Assembly (NCBI RefSeq): GCF_000744095.1
Contig: NZ_JQLI01000008.1
Span: 2,914,001 to 2,978,000, forward strand
Source: Cupriavidus necator A5-1
Lineage (GTDB): Bacteria > Pseudomonadota > Gammaproteobacteria > Burkholderiales > Burkholderiaceae
Direction of reading: 5' to 3'
DNA length: 64,000 nucleotides
Shown here: in pieces, positions 52,686 through 63,896 of the stretch
How positions within the stretch are numbered: position 1 is the stretch's first letter
How the letters are laid out: every line of letters begins with the position of its first letter
The notes under the pieces: generated by a model
Told to the model about the DNA's origin: nothing
Database searches by the model: none
What the model saw: only the letters and a program-made list of their open reading frames with translations
Position numbers and translations under genes: made by a program

Positions 52686-53318
52686 ATGAACCCGACTCTC
52701 TCCCCTACCCTGCACCATCCCGGGCACGAGGCGGCCCACGACGCGGCGCACCCCCATCACGAAGCCGGCTCGCACACTCCGCTGGGGTTCTGGCTCTACC
52801 TGATGAGCGATTGCCTGATCTTCGCGGTGTTGTTCGCCACCTTCGGCGTGCTGTCCGGAAACACCGCCGGCGGCCCCGGCGGGCGGCAACTGTTCGAGCT
52901 GCCGTTCGTGTTCGCCGAAACCATGGTGCTGCTGCTGAGCAGCTACACCTTCGGCCTGGCCATGCTCAGGCAGGGCGCCGACGACGCGCCGCGGATGATC
53001 CGCTGGCTGGCCGTGACGTTCGCGCTCGGCGCACTGTTCATCGCCATGGAGGTCTACGAATTCGCGCACCTGCTGCACGAGGGCGCGGGCCCCGGCGTCA
53101 GCGCCTACCTGTCGGCCTTCTTCACGCTGGTCGGCACGCACGGGCTGCATGTCACGTCTGGCCTGCTGTGGCTTGCGGTGATGATCCACCAGGTCAGGCA
53201 TTTCGGGCTGGACGATATCGTGCGCCGCCGCCTGGCCTGCCTGAGCCTGTTCTGGCACTTCCTGGACCTGGTCTGGATCTGCGTCTTCACCTTTGTCTAC
53301 CTGCGGGAGTTCGCATGA
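52686..53318 (+). CDS. cyoC: Cytochrome o ubiquinol oxidase subunit III
   Basis: The 210-residue membrane protein starts with a histidine-rich segment and shows five helices, with GFWLYLMSDCLIFAVLFATF and the C-terminal WHFLDLVWICVFTFVYL that marks subunit III. It stabilises the oxidase core. Its stop overlaps the cyoD start (ATGA at 53315-53318). Confidence 0.95.
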   Translation: MNPTLSPTLHHPGHEAAHDAAHPHHEAGSHTPLGFWLYLMSDCLIFAVLFATFGVLSGNTAGGPGGRQLFELPFVFAETMVLLLSSYTFGLAMLRQGADDAPRMIRWLAVTFALGALFIAMEVYEFAHLLHEGAGPGVSAYLSAFFTLVGTHGLHVTSGLLWLAVMIHQVRHFGLDDIVRRRLACLSLFWHFLDLVWICVFTFVYLREFA

Positions 53319-53692
53319 AGCCGTCCCATCTTCATTCCGTCCATGCCGGCGAACCGGCCGTGCATGGCAGCGTGCGCGGCTACACCGTCGGCCTGCTGCT
53401 GTCCGTCGCGCTCACCATTGCGTCTTTTGCGGCGGTGATGACCGGATCGCTGCAGACCCATGCCGCGATCGCGCTGGTCGTCGGCCTTTGCGTCGCGCAA
53501 CTGCTGGTGCAACTCGTGTACTTCCTGCACCTCGGCACCGGTCCTGGCCAGCGCGGCAACACCGCCATCTTTGCCTGTACCGGTTTCCTGATCGTCATCG
53601 TCGTGGCCGGCTCGCTGTGGGTGATGCACAACGCCGATATCAACATGATGCCGACCGACATGTCCATCGAACGGGCCCGGGCCAAAGACTAG
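53315..53692 (+). CDS. cyoD: Cytochrome o ubiquinol oxidase subunit IV
   Basis: The 125-residue protein has three membrane helices and the family pattern HGSVRGYTVGLLLSVALT, then VQLVYFLHLGTGPGQRGN. It completes the four-subunit oxidase. No cyoE (heme O synthase) follows here; the next gene is a sulfite reductase, so heme O must come from a gene elsewhere. Confidence 0.93.
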   Translation: MKPSHLHSVHAGEPAVHGSVRGYTVGLLLSVALTIASFAAVMTGSLQTHAAIALVVGLCVAQLLVQLVYFLHLGTGPGQRGNTAIFACTGFLIVIVVAGSLWVMHNADINMMPTDMSIERARAKD

Positions 53693-53718
53693 CGCGCTTG
53701 CGCAAGGAGCATTCCACC

Positions 53719-55450
<1,732 letters not shown>

Positions 55451-55458
<8 letters not shown>

Positions 55459-55972
55459 GCATGACCAACCCATCGGCAATGTCCGGCCCAACGTGATCCG
55501 GGACGGACGCCTGACGACGGACGACTGGCGCACGCACCCTGGCGATGCCTGTCCCGCCGACGAACCCGGCTACCTGGTGACGCTGGAGAACTGGATCGCC
55601 TGCCGCCACCTGTACCGGGCGCGCCGGCATCCGGTCGCGGTATACCTGTCGCCGGATGCCGAGCCCGAGCACTTGCTGGAACCCGGCGCCACCGTCATCG
55701 ACCCGACCGGCATCGCGATGATCGCGATCGACTTCCCGGTCTACACGGACGGCCGTGGCTATTCGATTGCGCAGCTGCTGCGGCGCCAGCTCGGCTGGGC
55801 CGGCGAGCTGCGCGCCGTGGGCGACGTGATGATCGATACCGTGCACTACCTCGCGCGCTGCGGCTTCAACAGCTTCGCGGTCAAACCGGGGCACGATCCG
55901 GAAGCGGCGTTGCGCGCCCTGACGACGTTCTCGGCGTCGTACCAGCGTGCATACGACGCGGTGCGCCCATAG
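55451..55972 (+). CDS. DUF934 protein, partner of sulfite reductase
   Basis: The 173-residue DUF934 protein contains DGRGYSIAQLLRRQLGW and AVGDVMIDTVHYLARCGFNSF, which are typical of the family. It is found almost always next to this kind of sulfite reductase in proteobacteria and is thought to assist sulfite reduction, though its exact action is not established. It overlaps the reductase by 8 nt and is probably translationally coupled to it. Confidence 0.9.
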
Positions 55973-56039
55973 TTCACGGTACGGGCGCGTCCGGGACGGA
56001 TGTTCATGCGGCCCATCGCCCGTTCGTCGCGAAGGGACC

Positions 56040-56948
56040 TCAACTCACCACAAGCCGCGGATCCAGCTGCGCTACAGCAAATTCGCGCGTATGGGTAACA
56101 AAGGACTTCAGCAGGATCGAAGGGAGCCGCTGCGCCGAGAACAGGACTGAAAAGTCCGTCGTCAGCAGCGGTTCAAACATCCGGAAGCAGACGCCCTTGC
56201 CCTGATAGTCCAGCGCCGTAATCGGATCGATCAGCGCCACCCCCAGCCCCGCCTCCACAAACGCGCAGATGCTCCACGACACCTGCGTTTCCACCTGCAG
56301 CTTGCGCTCGATCCCGTAGGACGCAAACAGCGCGTCAATCTGCAGGCGCGAATCCAGCACCCGCGGGTGCGACACAAAACTCTCGCCCGCCAGGTCATGC
56401 GGCGTGATCACCTCCTGGCCGGATAACCGATGCCCGACCGGCAATGCGCAGACCATCCGCGTGGTGATCAGCCGCTCGCCGTGGGTGCTGGGGTGGTTCA
56501 TCGACAGGATGGCGAAGCCCACGTCGCAACGCTGCTCCGACACCATGTTTACCACCGTGCGCGACGAATGCGCGAGCAAGGTGATCTGCGTCTGCGTGTG
56601 TTCCTGCATGAATGCCGCGATGGCCCGCGGCAGGAACGACAGGGCCAGCGCGGGCGCTGCCGCGATCTGCAATGACCCGCGCTGCATGTCGCGGATCTCC
56701 AGCGCGGTCTGGGCGATGCGGTCGATGCCAACCAGCGAGCGCTGCACTTCCTCGAACAACGCCTGCGCCTCGGCCGTCGGGTGAAGCCGGCCACGCATCC
56801 GTTCAAACAGGGTAAACCCGACGCCCTCTTCCAGATCGGCAATCAGCCGCGTCGTGGCCGGCTGCGAGATATGCAGCATCTCGGCGGCGCGCGTGACCGT
56901 CTGGCAAAGCATTACGGCTCGGAAGGCTTCGAGCTGGCGGATTTTCAT
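56040..56948 (-). CDS. LysR-family regulator (OccR/NocR-like)
   Basis: The 302-residue regulator has an N-terminal helix-turn-helix (LEAFRAVMLCQTVTRAAEMLHISQPATTRLI, about residues 6-36) and a ligand-binding domain with AFVEAGLGVALIDPITA. The layout resembles OccR/NocR and related regulators of opine catabolism. It is divergent from the binding protein / transporter / oxidase operon starting at 57137 and probably activates it on binding the substrate. Confidence 0.92.
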   Translation of the reverse strand: MKIRQLEAFRAVMLCQTVTRAAEMLHISQPATTRLIADLEEGVGFTLFERMRGRLHPTAEAQALFEEVQRSLVGIDRIAQTALEIRDMQRGSLQIAAAPALALSFLPRAIAAFMQEHTQTQITLLAHSSRTVVNMVSEQRCDVGFAILSMNHPSTHGERLITTRMVCALPVGHRLSGQEVITPHDLAGESFVSHPRVLDSRLQIDALFASYGIERKLQVETQVSWSICAFVEAGLGVALIDPITALDYQGKGVCFRMFEPLLTTDFSVLFSAQRLPSILLKSFVTHTREFAVAQLDPRLVVS

Positions 56949-56959
56949 GCGGCAATTCT

Positions 56960-56974
56960 ATAGCACGATGTTAT
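56960..56974. promoter_or_regulatory. LysR-type operator between regulator and operon
   Basis: ATA-N9-TAT (T-N11-A spacing) lies 12 bp upstream of the regulator start, in the 188-bp divergent gap. The same pattern occurs beside the other LysR gene at 11042-11056. It is a likely autoregulatory and activation site. Confidence 0.55.
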
Positions 56975-57136
56975 GGACGTCGCAAAAAAAAGAATTTTCC
57001 ACTGCCAAAACATCGCCCTACTCTATGCCGATGCCGCATGTCTTCAGTCATTTTTCGTTGCGGTGCAACCATAACCCGCATGCATGGATTTGGTGATCGT
57101 TTGCATTTAGATGGTGCACATGGAGGGAGGAAAAAC

Positions 57137-58168
57137 ATGAAGCAACAAGTTCTGGCAGCAGCCCTTGTCACGTTGTGCGGCACGTCCGCCGCACTGGCCC
57201 AGCAGCCCACGCTGTATGTCGGCTCTTACGGCGGCTCGACCGAGAAGGTGTTCAAGGAGAAGATCCTTCCGCCCTTCGAGGCGAAGCACAAGGTCAAGGT
57301 GGTGTATGTGCCCGGCAATTCCACCGACACGCTGGCGAAGCTGCAGGCGCAGAAGGCCAGGCAGGAACTCGACGTGGTGCTGCTCGACGATGGCCCGATG
57401 TACCAGGCCATGCAGTTCGGCTTCTGCGACACCATCAAGGACGCCGCGGTCTACAAGGACCTGTACCCGCTGGCGAAGATGGGCGACAAGGCCACGGGCA
57501 TCGGCGTGGTGGCAACCGGCCTCGCCTACAACGCAGAAGCCTTCAAAAAGGCCGGGCTGCCGAAGCCGGATTCCTGGGAAGTGCTGACCGACAAGAAGTA
57601 CCGCCAGAAGATCGCGATTCCGCCGATCAGCAATACCTACGGCCTGCAGACGCTGATGCAGTTCGCCAGGATGCGCAAGGGCAGCGACCAGAACATCGAT
57701 CCCGGCTTCACGGCGCTGACCAGGGAGGTTGGCCCCAATGTGCTGGCATGGGAGCCGTCGCCGGGCAAGATGACGGAGCTGTTCCAGAACGGCGATATCA
57801 CCCTCGCGGTCTGGGGTAGCGGCCGCGTGCAGAGCCTGAAGGACACGGGGTTTCCAGTTGAGTTCGTCTATCCGAAGGAAGGCGCCCCGGCACTGCTGAC
57901 TGCAGCCTGTCCGGTGGTACAGAGCGACGTGCCCGAGCAATCGCAGGCACTGCTCCAGTACCTGCTGTCGCCCGAGGTGCAGGCCATCCTGGCCGACAGC
58001 CAGGGCTGGGGTCCGATCAACGGCAAGGTCAAGCTCGAACCGAAGGTGGCGGCGAAGGTGCCGTACGGCAAGGAGCAGATCGACAAGCTGCTGCCCACCA
58101 ACTGGACCCTCGTCAACGAGAAGCGCGCCGAGTGGACCAATCGCTGGAACCGCACGGTGGAACGCTAG
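57137..58168 (+). CDS. ABC transporter substrate-binding protein, PotD/polyamine-like
   Basis: The 343-residue periplasmic protein has a signal peptide (cleavage after ALA near residue 20) and the family-1/PotD-like fold with TLYVGSYGGSTEKVF, VYVPGNSTDTLAKL and VLLDDGPMYQAM. Ligands in this family include polyamines, opines and amino-acid derivatives. GGAGGG lies shortly before the ATG. It is the first gene of an operon with an ATPase, two permeases and flavoprotein genes, which suggests uptake of the compound oxidised by the latter. Confidence 0.92.
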   Translation: MKQQVLAAALVTLCGTSAALAQQPTLYVGSYGGSTEKVFKEKILPPFEAKHKVKVVYVPGNSTDTLAKLQAQKARQELDVVLLDDGPMYQAMQFGFCDTIKDAAVYKDLYPLAKMGDKATGIGVVATGLAYNAEAFKKAGLPKPDSWEVLTDKKYRQKIAIPPISNTYGLQTLMQFARMRKGSDQNIDPGFTALTREVGPNVLAWEPSPGKMTELFQNGDITLAVWGSGRVQSLKDTGFPVEFVYPKEGAPALLTAACPVVQSDVPEQSQALLQYLLSPEVQAILADSQGWGPINGKVKLEPKVAAKVPYGKEQIDKLLPTNWTLVNEKRAEWTNRWNRTVER

Positions 58169-58211
58169 CACGGCATCCCATCAAGACCGCCCCCCACACG
58201 ACAGCCTCCGG

Positions 58212-59285
58212 ATGACCATGAGCTTCCTCACACTGAACGGCCTCGCCAAGGCCTACGGCAGCGCCTATGCCGTCGAGAACTTGAGTCTCGAAGTCCAGCG
58301 CGGAGAATTCCTTTCGCTGCTCGGGCCTTCGGGCTGCGGCAAGACCACGACGTTGCAGATGATCGCGGGATTCATCGAACCGACGCGCGGCCGCGTCGTG
58401 CTGGACGGGCGCGACATCACCGCGCTGCGCCCGGAGAAGCGCGGCATGGGCGTGGTGTTCCAGAGCTATGCGCTGTTTCCCCATATGACGGTGGCGGGAA
58501 ACATCGGCTTCGGCCTGGAAATGCGCGGCGTGGCAGCGGCCGAGCGCGCGCGTCGCATCGACGAGGCGCTGGAGCTCGTGCGCCTTGGCGGCCTGGGCAA
58601 GCGCTATCCGAAGGAGCTGTCCGGCGGCCAGCGCCAGCGCGTGGCGATCGCCCGCGCGCTGGCCATCCGGCCGGAAGTGCTGCTGCTCGATGAACCGATG
58701 TCCAACCTCGATGCCAAGCTGCGCGAGGACATGCATATCGAGCTGCGCGCGATCCAGCGGCATCTCGGCATCACCACGATCCTCGTCACGCACGACCAGG
58801 TCGAGGCCATGACCATGAGCGACCGTATTGCAGTGATGCATGGCGGGCGCATCGTGCAACTGGCCACGCCCTTCGAAGCGTACGAGCGGCCGCAATCGGC
58901 GTTCGCCTCCGGCTTTCTCGGCAAGACCAACAGCATCCGTGGCGTGGTCGAGAACACCAATCCACGTTGTTGCGAGATACGCCTGGGTGAGACGCTGGCG
59001 CACGTACCGCACGAGGGCCGCGAAGTCGGACGCGACGTGCATGTCTATGTGCGTCCTGAAAAAATCCGCCTGGGCCAGGCCGGCGACGGCGGCATTCCCG
59101 CGACGGTGCAGACGCGGCTGTTCCTCGGCAACCACTGGATGCTCGAAGTGGAAAGCGCGCTGGGCCGCCTGCGCGTGAGCCAGCCCAACCTTGGCGAGGC
59201 GCCGCCGGCGGAAGGCGCGGCGGTGAGCGTGCTGTGGTCCGATCACGACCTGCGCGTGCTGGCAACGGAGTCGCACCATGGCTGA
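58212..59285 (+). CDS. ABC transporter ATP-binding protein, PotA-like
   Basis: The 357-residue ATPase has Walker A GPSGCGKTTTLQ (about residues 39-50), signature ELSGGQRQRVAIARAL, Walker B VLLLDEPMSNLDAKLRED and a C-terminal TOBE domain typical of polyamine/iron-type importers. The start could be the ATG at 58212 or at 58218. It overlaps the next gene by 8 nt. Confidence 0.94.
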   Translation: MTMSFLTLNGLAKAYGSAYAVENLSLEVQRGEFLSLLGPSGCGKTTTLQMIAGFIEPTRGRVVLDGRDITALRPEKRGMGVVFQSYALFPHMTVAGNIGFGLEMRGVAAAERARRIDEALELVRLGGLGKRYPKELSGGQRQRVAIARALAIRPEVLLLDEPMSNLDAKLREDMHIELRAIQRHLGITTILVTHDQVEAMTMSDRIAVMHGGRIVQLATPFEAYERPQSAFASGFLGKTNSIRGVVENTNPRCCEIRLGETLAHVPHEGREVGRDVHVYVRPEKIRLGQAGDGGIPATVQTRLFLGNHWMLEVESALGRLRVSQPNLGEAPPAEGAAVSVLWSDHDLRVLATESHHG

Positions 59286-60210
59286 TACCGCCACGCCGGA
59301 CCTGCCGGGCGGCGGTGTCGCCGCCACTGGCTCCACGCCTGCCAACGGCAGGCCGCTCGCCAATGCCACGCCGTGGCTGCTGTCGGCCCCTGCCCTGCTG
59401 CTGTTCTGTGGCTTGCTGCTGATCCCGCTGGCGCTGACGGCGTTGCTGTCCTTGCACGCCTTCGACGGCACGCGCGGCGTGCTGGCTGAGCTGACGGCAG
59501 CGAACTACCTGGAGATCCTCGGCGACAGCTATTACCACGAGATCTTTCTGCGCACGGCGGGCATGGCGCTGGCGGTCACACTGTTGTCGATCCTGTTCGG
59601 TGTGCCGGAGACGATCATCCTGGCGCGGATGCGCAGCCCCTGGCGCGGCCTGTTCCTGATCGTGATTCTTGGGCCGCTGCTGATCTCGGTGGTGGTGCGC
59701 ACGCTGGGGTGGGCCATCCTGATGGGCAACAACGGGCTGATCAACGAGGCGCTGCAATGGCTCGGCATCGTGGACGGACCCGTGAAGCTGGTCTTCACCC
59801 AGACCGGCGTGATCATCGCCCTGACGCACGTGATGATGCCGTTCATGGTGATCTCGGTCTGGGCCTCGCTGCAGAAGCTCGATCCCCAGGTCGAGCAAGC
59901 CGGCCAGGCCTTTGGCGCCTCGCCCTTCACCGTGTTCCGCCGCGTGATGCTGCCGCAAATCATGCCGGGCATCCTGTCGGGCAGCATCATCGTCTTCGCG
60001 CTCTCGGCCTCGGCCTTCGCCACGCCGGCGATCCTGGGCGGGCGCCGCCTGAAGGTGGTGGCCACGGCCGCCTACGACGAATTCCTGAATACGTTGAACT
60101 GGCCGCTGGGCGCCTCGATCGCCGTGCTGCTGCTGATTGCCAACGTGATCGTCATCGTCGGCTGCAACCGGCTGGTGGAGCGCCGCTTCCGCCAGGTGTT
60201 TGAAGGGTAA
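59278..60210 (+). CDS. ABC transporter permease, PotB-like
   Basis: The 310-residue permease has a long cytoplasmic N-terminus followed by six membrane helices, and an EAA motif (QAGQAFGASPFTVFRRVMLPQIMPGI) for ATPase contact. It forms half of the transport channel with the next gene, which starts 12 bp later. Confidence 0.93.
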   Translation: MADTATPDLPGGGVAATGSTPANGRPLANATPWLLSAPALLLFCGLLLIPLALTALLSLHAFDGTRGVLAELTAANYLEILGDSYYHEIFLRTAGMALAVTLLSILFGVPETIILARMRSPWRGLFLIVILGPLLISVVVRTLGWAILMGNNGLINEALQWLGIVDGPVKLVFTQTGVIIALTHVMMPFMVISVWASLQKLDPQVEQAGQAFGASPFTVFRRVMLPQIMPGILSGSIIVFALSASAFATPAILGGRRLKVVATAAYDEFLNTLNWPLGASIAVLLLIANVIVIVGCNRLVERRFRQVFEG

Positions 60211-60222
60211 GGAGTCGCCATC

Positions 60223-61017
60223 ATGCGCAAGAACGGACTGGTCTCGCTGCTATACCACAGCCTCTTTATCGCTTTCATGGTCGCGCCGCTGCTGGTAGTG
60301 GTCGCGGTGTCCTTTACCGGCAAGGGCTATATCTCGATGCCGACCGACGGCCTGTCGCTGCGCTGGTTCCGCGCCATCGGGGATGCGCGCGAAATCGTCG
60401 ATGCGTTCCGGCTGTCGCTGACGCTCGGGCTGGTCAGCGCAACCATCGCCGTGGCACTGGCGGTGCCGGCGGCGCTGGCGCTGGTGCGCCACCGGTTTCC
60501 CGGCCGGGGTGCGCTGATGGGGTTCTTCCTGTCGCCGCTGATGATCCCGCACGTCGTGCTCGGGGTGGCGTTCCTGCGCTTCTTCACCACGCTGGGCGTG
60601 ACCGGATCCTTCTTCTGGCTTGCGCTGACGCATGTGGTGGTGGTGATGCCCTACGCGTTGCGGCTGGTCCTGGCTGCGGCCACCGGGCTGGATCGCGATG
60701 CCGAACGGGCCGCGCTGTCACTGGGCGCGAACCGCTTCACCGCGTTCCGCCGCGTGGTGCTGCCGCTGATCCTGCCCGGCGTCGCCGGTGGCTGGATGCT
60801 CGCCTTTATCCAGAGCTTCGACGAACTGACCATGACGGTGTTCGTGGCCACGCCAGGCACCACTACGCTGCCCGTGGCGATGTACAACCAGATCGCCCAG
60901 ACCATCGACCCGCTGGTGGCCTCGGTTTCCACCGTGCTGATCGTTGGCACGCTGGTGTTGATGGTGCTGCTCGACCGCATCGTGGGCCTTGACCGCGTGC
61001 TGATCGGCCGCCACTGA
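60223..61017 (+). CDS. ABC transporter permease, PotC-like
   Basis: The 264-residue permease has six membrane segments and the EAA motif (RAALSLGANRFTAFRRVVLPLILPGV). Together with the PotB-like subunit, the PotA-like ATPase and the binding protein it makes a complete importer. A FAD-dependent oxidase gene follows after 27 bp on the same strand. Confidence 0.93.
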   Translation: MRKNGLVSLLYHSLFIAFMVAPLLVVVAVSFTGKGYISMPTDGLSLRWFRAIGDAREIVDAFRLSLTLGLVSATIAVALAVPAALALVRHRFPGRGALMGFFLSPLMIPHVVLGVAFLRFFTTLGVTGSFFWLALTHVVVVMPYALRLVLAAATGLDRDAERAALSLGANRFTAFRRVVLPLILPGVAGGWMLAFIQSFDELTMTVFVATPGTTTLPVAMYNQIAQTIDPLVASVSTVLIVGTLVLMVLLDRIVGLDRVLIGRH

Positions 61018-61044
61018 GCGCCGTTCCCGACAACTTCCATTGAC

Positions 61045-62169
61045 ATGACGACAAGCGATCTGATCGTGATCGGCGGCGGCCTGGTAGGCACCGCCATCGC
61101 CTATGGCGCGGCACGCCAGGGCGCGCGCGTAACCGTGCTCGACGAGGGCGACGATGCCTTCCGTGCCTCGCGCGGCAATTTCGGCCTGGTCTGGGTGCAG
61201 GGCAAGGGCTTCGGCATGGCGCCCTATGCACGCTGGACCATGGGCTCGGCCCGGCTCTGGCCGCAGCTGCGCGATGCCTTGCGCGATGAAACCAATATCG
61301 ATGTGCAGCTCAGGCAGCCAGGCGGGTTTCACCTCTGCTTCTCCGAGCAGGAAATGGCGGCACGCCAGCAGCGCCTGCAGCGCATTCAGGACGATTTGGG
61401 CGGCGACTATCCGTTCGAGATGCTCGACCATCATGCCGTCGCACGACGACTGCCCGGTGTGGGTCCCGCTGTCATCGGTGCCAGCTACACGCCGATGGAC
61501 GGGCACACCAATCCGCTGAAGCTGCTGCGCGCCCTGCACACCGCCTGCCAGCGCCGCGGGCGCATCCTTGGCCGGCACGGCGCGCAGCGGATCACGCCCG
61601 AAGCGGGCGGCTTTACGGTCCACGCCGGCAATACGCGTTTTGCAGCGCCGCGCATCGTGCTCGCCGCCGGCCTTGGCAATCGGGCGCTGGCAGAACAGGT
61701 GGGCCTGCATGCACCGGTGGCACCGAACCGCGGGCAAGTTCTTATCGGCGAACGCGTCGCGCATTGCCTCGACTTCCCCACAACCTATGTCCGCCAGACC
61801 GACGAAGGCACCATCCAGCTCGGCGATTCGATGGAGGACGTCGGCCTTGACGACGGCACCACCGTCGACGTGCTCGCCAGCATCGCGCAACGCGGCGTGC
61901 GCAGCTTCCCGGCCCTCGCCGGGCTCAAGCTGGTGCGCGCCTGGGGCGCGTTGCGCGTGATGAGCCCGGACGGCTTTCCGATCTACCAGGAGAGCGCCAG
62001 CCATCCGGGCGCTTTCGTCACGACCTGCCACAGCGGCGTCACGCTGGCGGCCGCGCACGCCTTCCTGGTCGCCCCGTGGGTGGCCGGCGGCGCGCAGCCA
62101 CCGGGCCTCGACGTCTTTGCGGGCGACCGCTTCCTGAATGCCAACCAGCCTTTCCATCATGCCCACTGA
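61045..62169 (+). CDS. FAD-dependent DAO-family oxidoreductase (opine/D-amino-acid oxidase beta type)
   Basis: The 374-residue flavoprotein has an N-terminal FAD motif (LIVIGGGLVGTAIAYGAARQG) and a SRGNFGLVWVQGKG segment. Its C-terminus has VTTCHSGVTLAAAHAFLVAPWV, as in OoxB/HcnC-like subunits. It would oxidise the C-N bond of the imported compound. Its end overlaps the small ferredoxin-like gene by 11 nt. A second DAO gene begins at 63886, so this operon has two catalytic-type subunits for one HcnA/HcnB-like pair. Confidence 0.9.
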   Translation: MTTSDLIVIGGGLVGTAIAYGAARQGARVTVLDEGDDAFRASRGNFGLVWVQGKGFGMAPYARWTMGSARLWPQLRDALRDETNIDVQLRQPGGFHLCFSEQEMAARQQRLQRIQDDLGGDYPFEMLDHHAVARRLPGVGPAVIGASYTPMDGHTNPLKLLRALHTACQRRGRILGRHGAQRITPEAGGFTVHAGNTRFAAPRIVLAAGLGNRALAEQVGLHAPVAPNRGQVLIGERVAHCLDFPTTYVRQTDEGTIQLGDSMEDVGLDDGTTVDVLASIAQRGVRSFPALAGLKLVRAWGALRVMSPDGFPIYQESASHPGAFVTTCHSGVTLAAAHAFLVAPWVAGGAQPPGLDVFAGDRFLNANQPFHHAH

Positions 62170-62524
62170 GCGCTTGTTCCAACGGATCGCCCCGCCTGCA
62201 GGCAGTGCCGGCACGCCCACGGTCACCATCGAATTCAACGGCGCCCCGCTCCACGTGCCGGCACAGTGCAGCGTCGCCGCGGCACTGCTGGCCAGCGGTG
62301 TGACGCGCTTCCGCAATTCCCCCGTCAGCGGCGCACCGCGCGCGCCGTACTGCATGATGGGCGTGTGCTTCGAATGCCTGATGGAAATCGACGGCGAGCC
62401 CAGCCGACAGAGCTGCCTGGTCACGGTGCGCGAGGGGATGCGCGTGCGCACCCAGGATGGTGCCCGTACGCTGCCGTTGCCGCCCGTGCAGATCGATCAC
62501 GCCGAGGAGGTCGAGCATGGCTGA
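62159..62524 (+). CDS. (2Fe-2S)-binding small subunit, HcnA type (right operon)
   Basis: The 121-residue protein has the ferredoxin-like cluster ligands Cys65, Cys70 and Cys73 in PYCMMGVCFEC, and Cys86 in RQSCL, at the same residue numbers as the copies at 4900 and 31138, although the sequences otherwise differ. The ATG at 62159 overlaps the end of the upstream gene, with no clear Shine-Dalgarno; translation is probably coupled. Its end overlaps the next gene by 8 nt. Confidence 0.88.
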   Translation: MPTERLFQRIAPPAGSAGTPTVTIEFNGAPLHVPAQCSVAAALLASGVTRFRNSPVSGAPRAPYCMMGVCFECLMEIDGEPSRQSCLVTVREGMRVRTQDGARTLPLPPVQIDHAEEVEHG

Positions 62525-63896
62525 CATGGAAATCGATATCGCCATCATCGGCGCGGGCCCGGCCGGCATGGCTGCCGCGGTGGCCGCCGCCGCAAACGGC
62601 GCGCGCGTGGCGCTGCTCGACGAGCAGGATGCCTGCGGCGGACAGATCTATCGCGCGATCCAGAGCGCCACGCCGGAACGCCTGCGCATACTCGGCCCCG
62701 ACTACGCCGCGGGGCGCGCGCTGGCCGACCGGTTCGCCGCCTGCGGCGCGCTGCATATCACCGGTGCGGCGATCTGGCAGGTCACCCGCGAGCACACCGT
62801 TCACTACCTGCGCGGAGGCAGCGTCGGCAGCCTGCAGGCAAGGCAGGTCATCCTGTGCACGGGCGCCATGGAACGCCCCTTCCCGATTCCAGGCTGGACC
62901 CTGCCCGGCGTACTGACCGCCGGCGCCGCGCAGATCCTGCTCAAGAGCGCCGACGTGGTACCCGCCGAACCCGTGGTGCTGGCCGGCTGCGGGCCGCTGC
63001 TCTACCTGCTGGGATGGCAGTACGTTCGCGCCGGGGTGCCGATCCGCGCGATCGTCGATACGACCGACGGCGCCGACCACCAGCGAGCGCTCGCGCACCT
63101 GGGCGGCGCCCTCGCCGGCTGGCGCTACCTGAAAAAAGGGCTGGCGTTGATGCGAACGCTCAAGCGCAGCGGCGTGCCGTTCTACAAGGGCGCCACCGCC
63201 CTGCAGGTGGAAGGCGAGACGGACGTGCAGGCATTGCGCTTCACCAGCGGCGGCAAGGCCCAGCGCATCAAGACGCGCGCCGTGCTGCTGCACCAGGGCG
63301 TGGTGCCGAACACCCAGTTCACCTGGGCCCTGCGCGCCGCGCATCGCTGGGACGAAGCCCAGCTTTGCTGGCAACCCGTGGTCGATGAATGGGGCTCGCT
63401 GGACATCCCCGGCATTTCGGTCGCAGGCGACGGCGGCGGTATCGGCGGCGCCGTCGCTGCCGCCCTGCAGGGCGAGCTGGCCGGCCTTGCCGCGGCCCAT
63501 AATGTCGGCAAGCTCGACGTGGCGCAACGTGACCGGCTGGCGGCGCCGCTACGCGCGGCGCTTCGGTCCAACCTCAGGATCCGGCCTTTCCTCGATGCGT
63601 TGTACCGCCCCAAGACGGCAAACCGCGTGCCGGCTGACGATGTGGTCGTCTGCCGCTGCGAGGAAGTGACCGCTGGCGATATCCGCGGCTTTGTAGAGCT
63701 CGGCTGCAGCGGCCCCAATCAGACCAAGTCTTTTGGACGATGCGGCATGGGTCCGTGCCAGGGCCGCCAGTGCGGACTGACCGTGACCGAGATCATCGCC
63801 GACGCGCGCAAGGTATCGCCGCAGGAAGTCGGCTACTACCGCATCCGTCCGCCCATCAGGCCGATCACGCTTGGAGAGCTGGCCCGTGAAGCCTGA
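62517..63896 (+). CDS. FAD/NAD(P)-binding oxidoreductase with BFD-like [2Fe-2S] domain, HcnB/OoxA type (right operon)
   Basis: The 459-residue protein has an N-terminal Rossmann motif (IAIIGAGPAGMAAAV) and a second one (VVLAGCGPLLYLLGWQYVRAG). The C-terminal cluster domain has Cys379, Cys381, Cys414 and Cys419. It is the electron-transfer subunit of an opine/proline-type dehydrogenase and is clearly homologous to, but diverged from, the twin copies at 5271 and 31509. GAGGAGG precedes the ATG at 62517. Confidence 0.92.
   Translation: MADMEIDIAIIGAGPAGMAAAVAAAANGARVALLDEQDACGGQIYRAIQSATPERLRILGPDYAAGRALADRFAACGALHITGAAIWQVTREHTVHYLRGGSVGSLQARQVILCTGAMERPFPIPGWTLPGVLTAGAAQILLKSADVVPAEPVVLAGCGPLLYLLGWQYVRAGVPIRAIVDTTDGADHQRALAHLGGALAGWRYLKKGLALMRTLKRSGVPFYKGATALQVEGETDVQALRFTSGGKAQRIKTRAVLLHQGVVPNTQFTWALRAAHRWDEAQLCWQPVVDEWGSLDIPGISVAGDGGGIGGAVAAALQGELAGLAAAHNVGKLDVAQRDRLAAPLRAALRSNLRIRPFLDALYRPKTANRVPADDVVVCRCEEVTAGDIRGFVELGCSGPNQTKSFGRCGMGPCQGRQCGLTVTEIIADARKVSPQEVGYYRIRPPIRPITLGELAREA

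Noticed and set aside
60718..62451. 577-codon minus-strand open frame across the PotC-like and DAO genes.
   Set aside because: It spans two convincing plus-strand genes and has no family features; it is an antisense shadow.
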